Below, in pieces: positions 26,374 to 34,990 of a DNA stretch of 64,000 nt. This DNA comes from Hwangdonia seohaensis. GTDB lineage: Bacteria > Bacteroidota > Bacteroidia > Flavobacteriales > Flavobacteriaceae. Made by a program: the position numbers and the translations under genes. The notes beneath the pieces are model-generated. The model was not told where the DNA came from. It ran no database searches and saw only the letters and a program-made list of their open reading frames with translations. Numbering within the stretch: position 1 is the first letter of the stretch; each line of letters begins with the position of its first letter. The stretch spans positions 496,001 through 560,000 of the forward strand of contig NZ_JAVSCK010000002.1 of NCBI RefSeq assembly GCF_031932625.1, given 5' to 3'.

Positions 26374-27852
26374 ATGGAAATTACCATAAAGGGTGATAAG
26401 GAATTTGATGATATACCGTCGTTAAAATCTAAAGCTTTAAGAATAAATTTAAACGAAAATATTTACGGCACATTTGCAGAAATTGGTGCGGGTCAAGAAA
26501 CTTGCCGTCATTTTTTTAGAGCGGGCGGAGCATCTGGTACGATTGCAAAAGCGATGTCGGCTTACGATAAAGATTTTAGTGATGCCATTTATGGAATTGA
26601 AGATGATAGACGCTATGTAACCGAAGCGCGTTTGCGCAAGATGCTTTCGCATGAAATGAATCTCATGGAAAAGCGTATTACCAGAGAAAAACACCCGAAT
26701 AAAATATTTTTTACCTACGCCAACACCGTTGCTACCATAGATTTTTCAAAGAAGTTTAAAGGTCATGGCTGGGTAGGAATAAAATATCAAGTTGAAGCCG
26801 ATGGCGGTTATAACGAAATAATATTACATGTTCGTTTTAAGGAAACCGATGCGCGCTTACAACAAGAAACGTTGGGCGTTTTGGGCACCAATCTTATTTA
26901 TGGCGCTTTTTACAAATACAACGAACCCAAAAAATTACTGCGTTATTTATACGACCATTTAGATCAAGATCAATTGGAAATTGACACCATTAACTTTTCT
27001 GGCCCTGTTTTTAAGGATGTAGATAATAGGTTAATGAGTTTGCAATTAGTTAAAAATGGCATGACCGATGCCGTAATGTTCGGTCCCGATGGCAACAACG
27101 TACTTCCGGCGAGAGTGTTGTACAAAAAAAACATACTGGCTTTACGCGGTAGTTTCAGACCCGTAACCAAAGTCAATATGGCCATGTACGAGAAATCATA
27201 CGAAATGTTTGTAAAAGAAAATAAAGTTGATGAAAACAAAACAGAGGTTGTTTTTGAAATTACTTTGTCCAACTTGCGAGCCGAGGGCGAAATAGACGAA
27301 CAGGATTTTATGGATAGAGCCGATTTACTGTGCTCGCTCGGACAATCGGTAATGATTTCCAATTTCCAAGAGTATTATAAAGTGGTTGAGTATTTTTCAA
27401 CCTATACCAAAGCAAGAATGGGACTTGCCATGGGCGTTAATAATTTGATTGATATTTTTGACGAAAAGTACTATCGCCATTTAAGTGGCGGGATTCTTGA
27501 AGCGTTTGGTAAATTGTTCTTTAAAGATTTAAAAGTGTATTTATACCCTATGCTCGATCCGGAAACCGGTGAACTTATTAATAGTGAAAACTTGAAGGTT
27601 TACCCACGAATGAAAGAGCTTTATAAATTCTTTAAATACAACGGAAAAGTGATTGACATTAAAGAATACGACGAAAGTATTATGAGTATTTTTTCAAGGG
27701 AAATTCTTCATAAAATTGAAAATGGCGAACGAGGTTGGGAAGCTATGCTACCTGAAGGTATCTCAGATTTAATTAAAGATTATAGGTTGTTTGGCTACAC
27801 GCGCAAACCATTAAAACCTATTCGCATTAAAAAAAGAGCGGTAAAAAAATAA
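26374..27852 (+). CDS. Conserved Bacteroidota protein of unknown function
   Basis: A 492-residue cytoplasmic protein, widely conserved in flavobacteria as far as I recall. Distinctive segments are YGTFAEIGAGQETCRHFFRA, GASGTIAKAMSAYDKDFSDA and LSGGILEAFGKLFFKDLKVY. Homologues are sometimes automatically named nicotinate-nucleotide adenylyltransferase, but I see no N-terminal GxFxPxHxGH nucleotidyltransferase motif, so that name is not adopted. No signal peptide or membrane segment is seen. A strong promoter lies directly upstream, so it is likely well expressed. Confidence 0.7.
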   Translation: MEITIKGDKEFDDIPSLKSKALRINLNENIYGTFAEIGAGQETCRHFFRAGGASGTIAKAMSAYDKDFSDAIYGIEDDRRYVTEARLRKMLSHEMNLMEKRITREKHPNKIFFTYANTVATIDFSKKFKGHGWVGIKYQVEADGGYNEIILHVRFKETDARLQQETLGVLGTNLIYGAFYKYNEPKKLLRYLYDHLDQDQLEIDTINFSGPVFKDVDNRLMSLQLVKNGMTDAVMFGPDGNNVLPARVLYKKNILALRGSFRPVTKVNMAMYEKSYEMFVKENKVDENKTEVVFEITLSNLRAEGEIDEQDFMDRADLLCSLGQSVMISNFQEYYKVVEYFSTYTKARMGLAMGVNNLIDIFDEKYYRHLSGGILEAFGKLFFKDLKVYLYPMLDPETGELINSENLKVYPRMKELYKFFKYNGKVIDIKEYDESIMSIFSREILHKIENGERGWEAMLPEGISDLIKDYRLFGYTRKPLKPIRIKKRAVKK

Positions 27853-27882
27853 CGGCTTATTTTGATACATACGAAAAAAAAG

Positions 27883-28005
27883 CTGTCTGAAAAGTTATCA
27901 TCGTTGTCCGTTTGAATGCCGTATAAATCTATAATATCTTAATTCTCAACGTATTTAGACTGCACTCAACATAACATTCGTCGTTAAATTATTCTTTTCA
28001 GACAG
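27883..28005. repeat. 12-bp perfect inverted repeat pair around a 99-base spacer
   Basis: CTGTCTGAAAAG (27883-27894) and its complement CTTTTCAGACAG (27994-28005) flank a 99-base non-coding spacer between two convergent genes. Purine/A-rich and T-rich sequence lies just outside each arm. It could be a small non-autonomous element with terminal repeats, or a long-loop terminator. No coding sequence is seen inside. Confidence 0.5.
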
Positions 28006-28019
28006 TTCCTTTTTGGTGC

Positions 28020-28472
28020 TTACTCCAATATTTGTGCGGCGTGGTCTTTGGTTTTTACTTTATCTATAACACGTTCCACTAGGCCTTTTTCATCAATAAT
28101 AAAGGTTTTTCTGTGAATACCGTCAAACTCCCTACCCATAAACTTTTTGGGCCCCCAAACGCCAAAGGCATTAATTACGGTTTTATCTTCGTCTGCCAAT
28201 AACGGAAACGGAAAATTATATTTCTTTTTAAAATTAGATTGCTTTCGTGCAGAATCGGCGCTTACACCTAACAACTCATAGCCTTTTTCTTTTAAAACCT
28301 CATAATTATCCCTCAAATTACATGCTTCTGCGGTACAGCCCGGTGTATTTGCCCTTGGGTAAAAAAACACGATTAGCTTTTTTCCTTTGTAATTACTTAA
28401 TGAAACCGTGTTTCCCTGTTCATCTTTAGCTGAAAAATTAGACACAGCATCACCTTGTTTTAGTGTATTCAT
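28020..28472 (-). CDS. bcp: Thioredoxin-dependent thiol peroxidase (BCP/PrxQ)
   Basis: A 150-residue peroxiredoxin that reduces peroxides in the cytoplasm using thioredoxin. The peroxidatic Cys46 is in PRANTPGCTAEACNLRDN and Cys51, five residues later, is the resolving Cys typical of the BCP/PrxQ class. YELLGVSADS and KTFIIDEKGLVERV complete the family pattern, and the length is normal. It diverges from the nth gene with 36 bases between the two starts, so the promoters overlap. Confidence 0.95.
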   Translation of the reverse strand: MNTLKQGDAVSNFSAKDEQGNTVSLSNYKGKKLIVFFYPRANTPGCTAEACNLRDNYEVLKEKGYELLGVSADSARKQSNFKKKYNFPFPLLADEDKTVINAFGVWGPKKFMGREFDGIHRKTFIIDEKGLVERVIDKVKTKDHAAQILE

Positions 28473-28508
28473 AATCTTAACTTTGATTTTTAAGCAAAAA
28501 TACGACTT

Positions 28509-29168
28509 ATGACCAAGAAAGAGAAAGTGAACTTTGTTATTAATACATTATACAAGCTTTATCCAGAAATTCCCGTTCCTTTAGACCACAAAGACCCATA
28601 CACATTACTTATAGCAGTATTGCTGTCTGCGCAGAGTACCGACGTTCGTGTAAATAAAATAACGCCTTTACTTTTTGAGAGGGCCGACAATCCGTACGAT
28701 ATGGTTAAGCTTTCGGTTGAAGAGATTCGCGACATTATAAAACCCGTTGGGCTTTCACCCATGAAAAGCAAGGGCATCCATGGGTTATCTGAAATCTTAA
28801 TTGAAAAACACGATGGCAAAGTCCCAAAAAGTTTTGAAGCTTTAGAAGCACTTCCAGCTGTAGGGCATAAAACAGCAAGCGTAGTGATGTCGCAGGCATT
28901 TGGTGTGCCTGCTTTTCCTGTAGACACGCATATTCATCGGTTAATGTACCGATGGAATTTAAGCAATGGCAAAAACGTAGTGCAAACCGAAAAAGATGCA
29001 AAGCGCTTGTTTCCAAAAGAATTATGGAACGAATTGCATTTACAGATTATTTGGTACGGACGCGAGTATTCTCCAGCACGCGGTTGGGATTTAGAGAAAG
29101 ATATCATCACAAAAACAATAGGTAGAAAAAGCGTTATTAACGAATACTACAAACAAAAAAAGTCCTGA
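28509..29168 (+). CDS. nth: Endonuclease III, apparently lacking the iron-sulfur cluster
   Basis: A 219-residue DNA glycosylase/AP lyase for oxidised pyrimidines. The helix-hairpin-helix LPAVGHKTASVV supplies the catalytic Lys121 and PVDTHIHRLMYRW supplies Asp139. In the usual enzyme the C-terminus has four Cys ligands (C-x6-C-x2-C-x5-C) for a [4Fe-4S] cluster; here the equivalent region reads GREYSPARGWDLEKDIITKT and onward to the end without any Cys, and the first ligand is Ser. So the cluster seems absent while the active site is kept. Otherwise length and motifs are normal. Confidence 0.9.
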   Translation: MTKKEKVNFVINTLYKLYPEIPVPLDHKDPYTLLIAVLLSAQSTDVRVNKITPLLFERADNPYDMVKLSVEEIRDIIKPVGLSPMKSKGIHGLSEILIEKHDGKVPKSFEALEALPAVGHKTASVVMSQAFGVPAFPVDTHIHRLMYRWNLSNGKNVVQTEKDAKRLFPKELWNELHLQIIWYGREYSPARGWDLEKDIITKTIGRKSVINEYYKQKKS

Positions 29169-29190
29169 TTTTTTAAAATCAGGACTTTTC
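29160..29190. terminator. Terminator between nth and the small minus-strand gene
   Basis: AGTCCTGATTTT and its exact complement AAAATCAGGACT around a two-base loop (29161-29186) followed by TTTT, with A's on the other side. The nth stop codon lies within the stem. It can serve both convergent genes. Confidence 0.85.
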
Positions 29191-29198
29191 CATTAAAC

Positions 29199-29345
29199 TT
29201 AATTTAGAAGCGCTTCAAACTTCATTTTATTACAATTTATAACACTTAAAGCCTTGGAATAATTTAGAAGAAAATTAACCGTTTCTTCCTTCGGTTTTAG
29301 ATCGTTTAAATTTTTAATAGAATTTTCAGTGTAAAGTTTTGCCAT
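29199..29345 (-). CDS. Conserved-looking 48-residue protein downstream of the sigma-factor gene
   Basis: A short frame with ATG at 29345 and stop at 29199 encodes MAKLYTENSIKNLNDLKPKE followed by ETVNFLLNYSKAL and a Lys-containing end (MKFEALLN). Composition is that of a real protein (balanced charged residues, amphipathic helix KEETVNFLLNYSKAL), and it lies 56 bases after the stop of the sigma-factor gene on the same strand and directly before a terminator. I recall similar tiny proteins in this position in flavobacteria, but cannot verify that here. Function unknown; a co-expressed small partner of the sigma factor is one possibility. Confidence 0.65.
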   Translation of the reverse strand: MAKLYTENSIKNLNDLKPKEETVNFLLNYSKALSVINCNKMKFEALLN

Positions 29346-29401
29346 TTCAATAAATTATAGGTTATTTATTAAGCTAACGCAGCAAAACTTACTTTATTGT
29401 A

Positions 29402-29992
29402 CTAATTGGTTAAAACTATATTGTGTTTGTCTATTATTTTTCGCAAATTAATTAAAGCATAACGCATACGCCCCAACGCCGTGTTTATACTTACTCCTGT
29501 TCTTTCCGAGATTTCCTTAAAACTCATATCGTTGTAAATACGCATCATTAGCACCTCTTTTTGGTCTTCGGGCAACTCATCAACCAATCGTCTTACATCG
29601 TGTTCAACCTGTTCTTTTATAATGGTTTTTTCAGCATTCAAACTCGTATCGCTAAGCACGGAAAAAATACTAAAATCGCCACTGTTATCAAATTTTGGCA
29701 TGCGGTTGTTCTTTCTAAAAAAGTCAATAACCAGATTATGCGAGATACGCATCACCCACGGCAAAAACTTGCCCTCTTCGTTGTAAGCCCCGCGTTTAAG
29801 CGTTCTGATAACTTTAATAAATGTGTCCTGGAAAATATCTTCAGCCACATCCCTATCGTAAACTTTTGAATAAATAAAACTGTAAACTTTTTGCTTGTGC
29901 CTTGTGATGAGAATTTCTAAAGCGCTTTCATCACCTTGAATATAACTGCTAACTAATGTAGCATCAGAAATATGTTTGTATTTCATAATCAT
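29402..29992 (-). CDS. RNA polymerase sigma-70 family (ECF-type) sigma factor
   Basis: A 196-residue sigma factor with region 2 (ALEILITRHKQKVYSFIYSK, DVAEDIFQDTFIKVIRTL, PWVMRISHNLVIDFFRKNNR) and region 4 (LPEDQKEVLMMRIYNDMSFK, then EISERTGVSINTALGRMRYA). There is no region 1 or 3, as usual for ECF factors. The start may be ATG 29992 or ATG 29986 (M-I-M). No anti-sigma gene is adjacent, so it belongs to the flavobacterial type that is controlled otherwise. A 48-residue gene follows it. Confidence 0.93.
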   Translation of the reverse strand: MIMKYKHISDATLVSSYIQGDESALEILITRHKQKVYSFIYSKVYDRDVAEDIFQDTFIKVIRTLKRGAYNEEGKFLPWVMRISHNLVIDFFRKNNRMPKFDNSGDFSIFSVLSDTSLNAEKTIIKEQVEHDVRRLVDELPEDQKEVLMMRIYNDMSFKEISERTGVSINTALGRMRYALINLRKIIDKHNIVLTN

Positions 29993-30188
29993 TACTTTTA
30001 ATGCATCGAAGCAAAAGCCTCATTGCTTGGGGTTAAGTTTTTAAAAGTAATGTTATGCTATAGGCGAGAGTTGTTTTTTAATTGATAAACCAAATATAAC
30101 AACAATCGTTCCTAAAAAACAAAAAAAATCTATTTTTTTTAACAATCCTTTAAACAATAATCTATTTTTTAAGCTGATTTACTTATAG

Positions 30189-30196
30189 TATCTTTG
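30189..30196 (+). promoter_or_regulatory. -7 element of uvrA
   Basis: TATCTTTG is a match to TAnnTTTG, 23 bases upstream of the ATG at 30220; a degenerate T-rich -33 box (TTTTTT, about 30164-30169) lies 19 bases further upstream. Confidence 0.6.
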
Positions 30197-30219
30197 CAAA
30201 ATTATCCTTTTAAAAGCTT

Positions 30220-33003
30220 ATGATTCCTAATATTTCTGAAGTAAACCCTAAACAAAACATCATCATTAAAGGTGCAAAATTGCATAACCTAAAAAATATT
30301 GATGTAATTATTCCTAGAAACAAATTGGTGGTTATTACGGGATTGTCGGGTTCGGGAAAATCCAGTTTAGCTTTTGATACGCTTTACGCGGAAGGACAAC
30401 GGCGCTATGTGGAGAGCTTATCGAGCTACGCACGCCAATTTTTGGGCAGACTAAACAAGCCCAAAGTAGATTACATAAAAGGTATTGCACCGGCCATTGC
30501 CATTGAGCAAAAAGTGAATTCTACCAACCCTCGATCAACCGTTGGCACCACGACCGAGATTTACGATTATTTAAAACTTTTATTCGCCAGAATCGGGAAA
30601 ACCTATTCGCCGGTTTCTGGAAATGAGGTGAAAAAAGATACGGTTTCAGATGTTTTAAAGTATTTAAAAACATTTCCCGAAGGTGAAAAATTACTGCTCC
30701 TCGCCCCTATTCATTTGGAAGAAGGCCGCAGTATGAGTGACAAACTTCAAGCTTTGAACCAACAAGGCTATGCCAGAATTAAAATCAACAATACCGTTAT
30801 TAGAATTGATGAAGCAAAAGATGTTTCCGATAAAGAAAACATCTATTTAGTTGTCGACAGAATTATAATTAGAGACGAGGAAGATTTTTTCAATCGATTG
30901 GCCGATGCCATTCAAACCGCTTTTTTTGAGGGTAAGGGAACTTGTATTGTGGAAACGCTTGCTGATAACGGGCAACGGGAATTCAGCAATATATTTGAAT
31001 TGGATGGCATTACTTTTTTAGAACCCAATGTGCATTTATTCAGTTTTAATAATCCGTACGGCGCTTGCCCAAAATGCGAAGGCTATGGCGATATTATCGG
31101 AATTGACGACGATTTGGTTATTCCAAACACTGGGTTATCGGTTTACGAAAACGCTATTTTTCCTTGGCGTGGAGAAAGCATGAGTTGGTACAGAGATCAA
31201 TTGGTGAATAATTCGCATAAGTTTGATTTCCCTATCCATAAACCGTATTTCGAGTTGAGCGAGGCCCAAAAACAACTTATTTGGACGGGCAACAAGCATT
31301 TTGAAGGTTTGAATTCCTTTTTTGCCGAACTGGAATCTAAAGCTTATAAAATTCAAAATCGTGTGATGCTATCGCGTTACCGCGGAAAAACAAAATGCAA
31401 AACCTGTAATGGCAAACGCTTACGAATTGAAGCCAATTACGTAAAAATTGCGGGTGCGACTATTACCGATTTGGTTGAAATGCCGCTGGATAAATTGGCT
31501 ATATTTTTTAAGCAATTGGAGCTAAACGACTATGATGCGCAAATTGCCAATAGACTTTTAAAGGAAATTAATAACAGGCTATTATTTCTTTCGAATGTCG
31601 GGTTGGATTACTTGACTTTAAACCGAAAATCGAATACGCTTTCGGGTGGTGAAAGCCAACGCATCAATCTCGCCACATCGTTGGGCAGCAGTTTGGTTGG
31701 CTCGATGTATATTTTGGACGAACCCAGTATTGGCCTGCATCCAAAGGACACCGAGCGTTTAATTTTGGTTTTAAAACAACTGCGCGATTTAGGTAATACG
31801 GTTATTGTCGTGGAACACGATGAGGACATTATGAAAGCCGCCGATAGCATTATTGATATTGGTCCGGAAGCCGGTACTTTTGGTGGTCATGTGGTGGCAC
31901 ATGGCACTTATGCTGATATTTTGGCGTCGGATTCCTTAACGGCTCAATACCTTAATGAAACATTAAAAATTGAAGTTCCCAAAACACGAAGAACCTCTAA
32001 ATATTATGTTGATATTATTGGAGCGCGCGAAAATAACTTGAAAAATATCGATGTTCGTTTTCCACTGGGTATTCTCACGGTAATTACTGGTGTTTCCGGT
32101 AGCGGAAAAAGTACTTTGGTCAAAAAGATTTTATACCCAGCTTTACAAAAAAAATTGACCGATTTTGGTGATAAACCTGGTCAGTTTACAGCTTTAGAAG
32201 GCAATTTTGCCAACATAAACCATATTGAGTTTGTAGATCAAAATCCAATTGGGCGTTCCTCACGATCAAATCCGGTAACTTATATTAAAGCTTACGACGA
32301 TATTCGCGCTTTATTTTCAAAACAGAAACTAAGCCAAATACGAAACTACCAGCCCAAACATTTTTCGTTTAACGTAGATGGCGGACGCTGTGAAACTTGT
32401 AAAGGCGAAGGTGAAGTAACCATTGAAATGCAATTTATGGCCGATGTGCATTTAGAATGCGAAACCTGTAAAGGCAAACGCTTTAAAAAAGAGGTTTTAG
32501 AAGTAACATTTGCCAATAAAAGTATCGATGATATTTTAAACTTAACCATTGACGATGCCCTTGCCTTTTTTGAAACCAATAAGCAAACAAAAATAACAAC
32601 CAAATTAAAACCTTTACAGGATGTTGGTTTAGGTTATGTTACTTTAGGACAAAGTTCTTCTACCCTTTCTGGTGGCGAAGCACAGCGTATAAAACTCGCT
32701 TCGTTTTTAGGCAAAGGAAACACAAAGGAAAAAGCTCTTTTTATTTTTGATGAACCCACAACGGGATTGCATTTTCATGATATTCAAAAACTTTTAAAAT
32801 CCTTTAACGCGCTGATTGAAAAGGGACACTCGATCATTGTTGTTGAACATAATTTAGAGCTTATAAAGTGTGCCGACCATATTATTGATTTAGGGCCAAA
32901 TGGCGGCGAAACCGGTGGAAAATTAGTCGCGGCAGGCACTCCTGAGGAAATTATAAAAATTAAAGCTTCAGAAACCGCTAAGTATTTAAAGGATAAACTA
33001 TAA
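30220..33003 (+). CDS. uvrA: Excinuclease ABC subunit A
   Basis: A 927-residue damage-recognition ATPase of nucleotide excision repair. Two ABC modules are visible: Walker A GLSGSGKSSLAFDTLYAEGQ (41-60) followed by RRYVESLSSYARQFLG, and a second GVSGSGKSTLVKKIL (about 625). Signature motifs are NTLSGGESQRINLATSLGS and STLSGGEAQRIKLASFLGK. The zinc site near the C-terminal module is complete: CETCKGEG starting at Cys724 and CETCKGKR about 20 residues later; another Cys-rich segment is ACPKCEGYGDI. Length is normal for Bacteroidota. Confidence 0.97.
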   Translation: MIPNISEVNPKQNIIIKGAKLHNLKNIDVIIPRNKLVVITGLSGSGKSSLAFDTLYAEGQRRYVESLSSYARQFLGRLNKPKVDYIKGIAPAIAIEQKVNSTNPRSTVGTTTEIYDYLKLLFARIGKTYSPVSGNEVKKDTVSDVLKYLKTFPEGEKLLLLAPIHLEEGRSMSDKLQALNQQGYARIKINNTVIRIDEAKDVSDKENIYLVVDRIIIRDEEDFFNRLADAIQTAFFEGKGTCIVETLADNGQREFSNIFELDGITFLEPNVHLFSFNNPYGACPKCEGYGDIIGIDDDLVIPNTGLSVYENAIFPWRGESMSWYRDQLVNNSHKFDFPIHKPYFELSEAQKQLIWTGNKHFEGLNSFFAELESKAYKIQNRVMLSRYRGKTKCKTCNGKRLRIEANYVKIAGATITDLVEMPLDKLAIFFKQLELNDYDAQIANRLLKEINNRLLFLSNVGLDYLTLNRKSNTLSGGESQRINLATSLGSSLVGSMYILDEPSIGLHPKDTERLILVLKQLRDLGNTVIVVEHDEDIMKAADSIIDIGPEAGTFGGHVVAHGTYADILASDSLTAQYLNETLKIEVPKTRRTSKYYVDIIGARENNLKNIDVRFPLGILTVITGVSGSGKSTLVKKILYPALQKKLTDFGDKPGQFTALEGNFANINHIEFVDQNPIGRSSRSNPVTYIKAYDDIRALFSKQKLSQIRNYQPKHFSFNVDGGRCETCKGEGEVTIEMQFMADVHLECETCKGKRFKKEVLEVTFANKSIDDILNLTIDDALAFFETNKQTKITTKLKPLQDVGLGYVTLGQSSSTLSGGEAQRIKLASFLGKGNTKEKALFIFDEPTTGLHFHDIQKLLKSFNALIEKGHSIIVVEHNLELIKCADHIIDLGPNGGETGGKLVAAGTPEEIIKIKASETAKYLKDKL

Positions 33004-33065
33004 TAAAAAAGAAAAGCACTCATTTGCAACAAGCACTTTTCCTTTCCTTGAAAATTTAGAAAATA

Positions 33066-33638
33066 TTAAAACTTATACCCTAGCCCAACTTGAATCCCTC
33101 TTAATTTCACGGAGTTTCCTCCTGGGTTTTTCAACAAGTTAGTTAATCCTAAATCGTACCTGGCATTAACATTGAATTTTTCATCAATATCATAAGCTGC
33201 ACCAAAATCAACTCCAAAATTAAAAGACTTCCATCCGTTTGGCGCATCCAATAAGAAGCCTAGATTTGGTCCTGCTAAAAGGCTAAAAGCATCAGCAACA
33301 TTATATTTTACTAAAATAGGAGCTTGAATTTCATTCAAATTTTTAACCAGAAGAAAATCTATTTCTGGTTGAATCTCAAAGTCTTCACTTAAGGTTAAAT
33401 CGGTAAAATAAATGCCAATGAGAAAACCCGATGTCGAGTTAGAATTGGAAGCCCTTAAACTATTGGAAGCAGAGGCTTTACTTGTGGTGGCTGATTTTGA
33501 AGTATTAGGCGCTAGCGCAACTCCCGATGATGAAAAGCTACTGCTTTCTTCACGAGCAAGATAAGCAGCTCGGGTACTACAGGAAACTAAAAACAAGGTA
33601 AGAAAACAAAAAGAAATGAGGTTGGTAAAATTTTTCAT
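33066..33638 (-). CDS. Outer-membrane beta-barrel protein with lipoprotein signal
   Basis: A 190-residue protein. It starts with a lipobox-like signal (FCFLTLFLVSC, Cys20), then a Ser/Ala/Asn-rich linker (about 28-70), then a region of amphipathic strands (PEIDFLLVKNLNEIQAPILV, AGPNLGFLLDAP, VDFGAAYDIDEKFNVNARYD) ending in GYKF, the aromatic end typical of outer-membrane barrels of the OMP_b-brl kind. The combination of a lipobox and a small barrel is slightly unusual; the Cys may instead belong to an ordinary signal peptide. Confidence 0.7.
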   Translation of the reverse strand: MKNFTNLISFCFLTLFLVSCSTRAAYLAREESSSFSSSGVALAPNTSKSATTSKASASNSLRASNSNSTSGFLIGIYFTDLTLSEDFEIQPEIDFLLVKNLNEIQAPILVKYNVADAFSLLAGPNLGFLLDAPNGWKSFNFGVDFGAAYDIDEKFNVNARYDLGLTNLLKNPGGNSVKLRGIQVGLGYKF

Positions 33639-33752
33639 AATTAAATGTTTTAGGATTAATACGATTCAATATACTAAATATCAAGCACTTAATAAAGCGT
33701 CAAAATATATTATTACTCACAAAAACCTTATTAACAAGAAATTTTAAAGCGT

Positions 33753-34829
33753 TCAATAAAACAAAAATCCTACGAAAAAAATAATAACTATGGCAACAGG
33801 AATAACAATCATTAAATAAATAAAAGAAGCCAATCCAGACTTAAATAAGCTTAAAAACCAACCCTGTTGATAAAAATGCTTTATGGCCATTAATAGATAA
33901 AAATAGGTTGACAACGTGATTAAAAAATCTATCCAATCGGGCAAATCCCATATATAATTAATGATGAGCAAAATGCTAAACACGGTAAACAAAAACGAAA
34001 AGAAATAAAAACTAAACACTAAATGATGGGCATAAGTGCCTCGGTTGAAAAACAACAATTTTAAAATCAATGCGAAAATGGGCAAGAGAACAAACAGTGA
34101 AATGGGTATGGTATCAATGGCTGCTTGCATTATTTGTCCGCCATTGCGCTGTTTATAAAACTTAAGGCTTTGCTCGTAAAACTTTCTTTTAATAAATCCT
34201 GCGTCATCATTCATTCCCATAGCCTTAAAAATAGTATCATTGGTAGCGTTTACCGCTATTAGCGAATCAACTTCTTTGGTATTAAAATCAAATGATGTTC
34301 CATAGTTCTTTTTTCCACTTGTCTCTTTTTTTATTAGAGAATCTAATAGTTTTACTTGATTTTCATCTATTCCAGTTAGTCCTTTTTCCTTTAATGGCAT
34401 TAAAATACTATCTAGTTTCACAGAATCCAGGGCCTTTTTCGCTTTTACTTTTGCACTATCAGAAATTATTGGCTTTTCCAATGTTTTCTTTAGTGCCGTA
34501 TCTAACTCTTCAACTGTATCTCTTACCACAACTACAGTCAATAAAAAGAAAAACACCACCGAAATAAACAAATAGAGTTGTGCCGGATGTAAATACTGTA
34601 AGCGTTTACCACCAATAAATTTGCTTGCCAAATAACCTGGTTTTAAAAGCAACGGCAAAAAACTTTTAAAAAAACGTGCGTCGAACGAAAAATAGTTGGT
34701 TATCGTATTGTAGAACAAAACGCCAATGGTAAGCTCGTCTTTTGCTTTTTGTCCACAATGTGGGCAAAAAGCAAAGCCTTCTTCAAAATTTTCTTCACAG
34801 TTTTTGCAAGTTTCGTATTGCTTTTCCAT
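33753..34829 (-). CDS. DUF3667 membrane protein with zinc ribbon
   Basis: A 358-residue protein. The N-terminus has a zinc ribbon with C8, C11, C22 and C25 (ETCKNCEENF, FAFCPHCGQKA), followed by the DUF3667 segment NYFSFDARFFKSFLPLLLKP and GKRLQYLHPAQLYLFISVVF, a charged helical insertion (about 125-215) and several C-terminal membrane helices. DUF3667 proteins are common and of unknown function in Bacteroidota. Confidence 0.85.
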   Translation of the reverse strand: MEKQYETCKNCEENFEEGFAFCPHCGQKAKDELTIGVLFYNTITNYFSFDARFFKSFLPLLLKPGYLASKFIGGKRLQYLHPAQLYLFISVVFFFLLTVVVVRDTVEELDTALKKTLEKPIISDSAKVKAKKALDSVKLDSILMPLKEKGLTGIDENQVKLLDSLIKKETSGKKNYGTSFDFNTKEVDSLIAVNATNDTIFKAMGMNDDAGFIKRKFYEQSLKFYKQRNGGQIMQAAIDTIPISLFVLLPIFALILKLLFFNRGTYAHHLVFSFYFFSFLFTVFSILLIINYIWDLPDWIDFLITLSTYFYLLMAIKHFYQQGWFLSLFKSGLASFIYLMIVIPVAIVIIFFVGFLFY

Positions 34830-34913
34830 TAAAATGATTGGTTTCTATAAAAGTAAAAAAAAGTAATTACAATTACAGATTATTAAAAAGCTAACAATGA
34901 GAAACTTACGGTT

Positions 34914-34929
34914 TTGGCACATTAATTGA
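34914..34929 (+). promoter_or_regulatory. Sigma-54-type promoter before the 34991 gene
   Basis: TTGGCACATTAATTGA has GG at 34916-34917 and G at 34928, ten bases apart (GG-N10-GA), close to the consensus TGGCAC-N5-TTGC. The -12 dinucleotide is GA rather than GC. The ATG lies about 62 bases downstream. The related gene at 38635 has a similar element. Confidence 0.55.
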
Positions 34930-34990
34930 AAACCATAAAGTAAATAGCGTAAGCCGAAAAGCTAAAGAGTAGGCAGAAATTAAATCCTAT

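Noticed and set aside
26374..27852. Nicotinate-nucleotide adenylyltransferase
   Set aside because: No GxFxPxHxGH nucleotidyltransferase motif is seen; the name appears to be inherited from automatic annotation.
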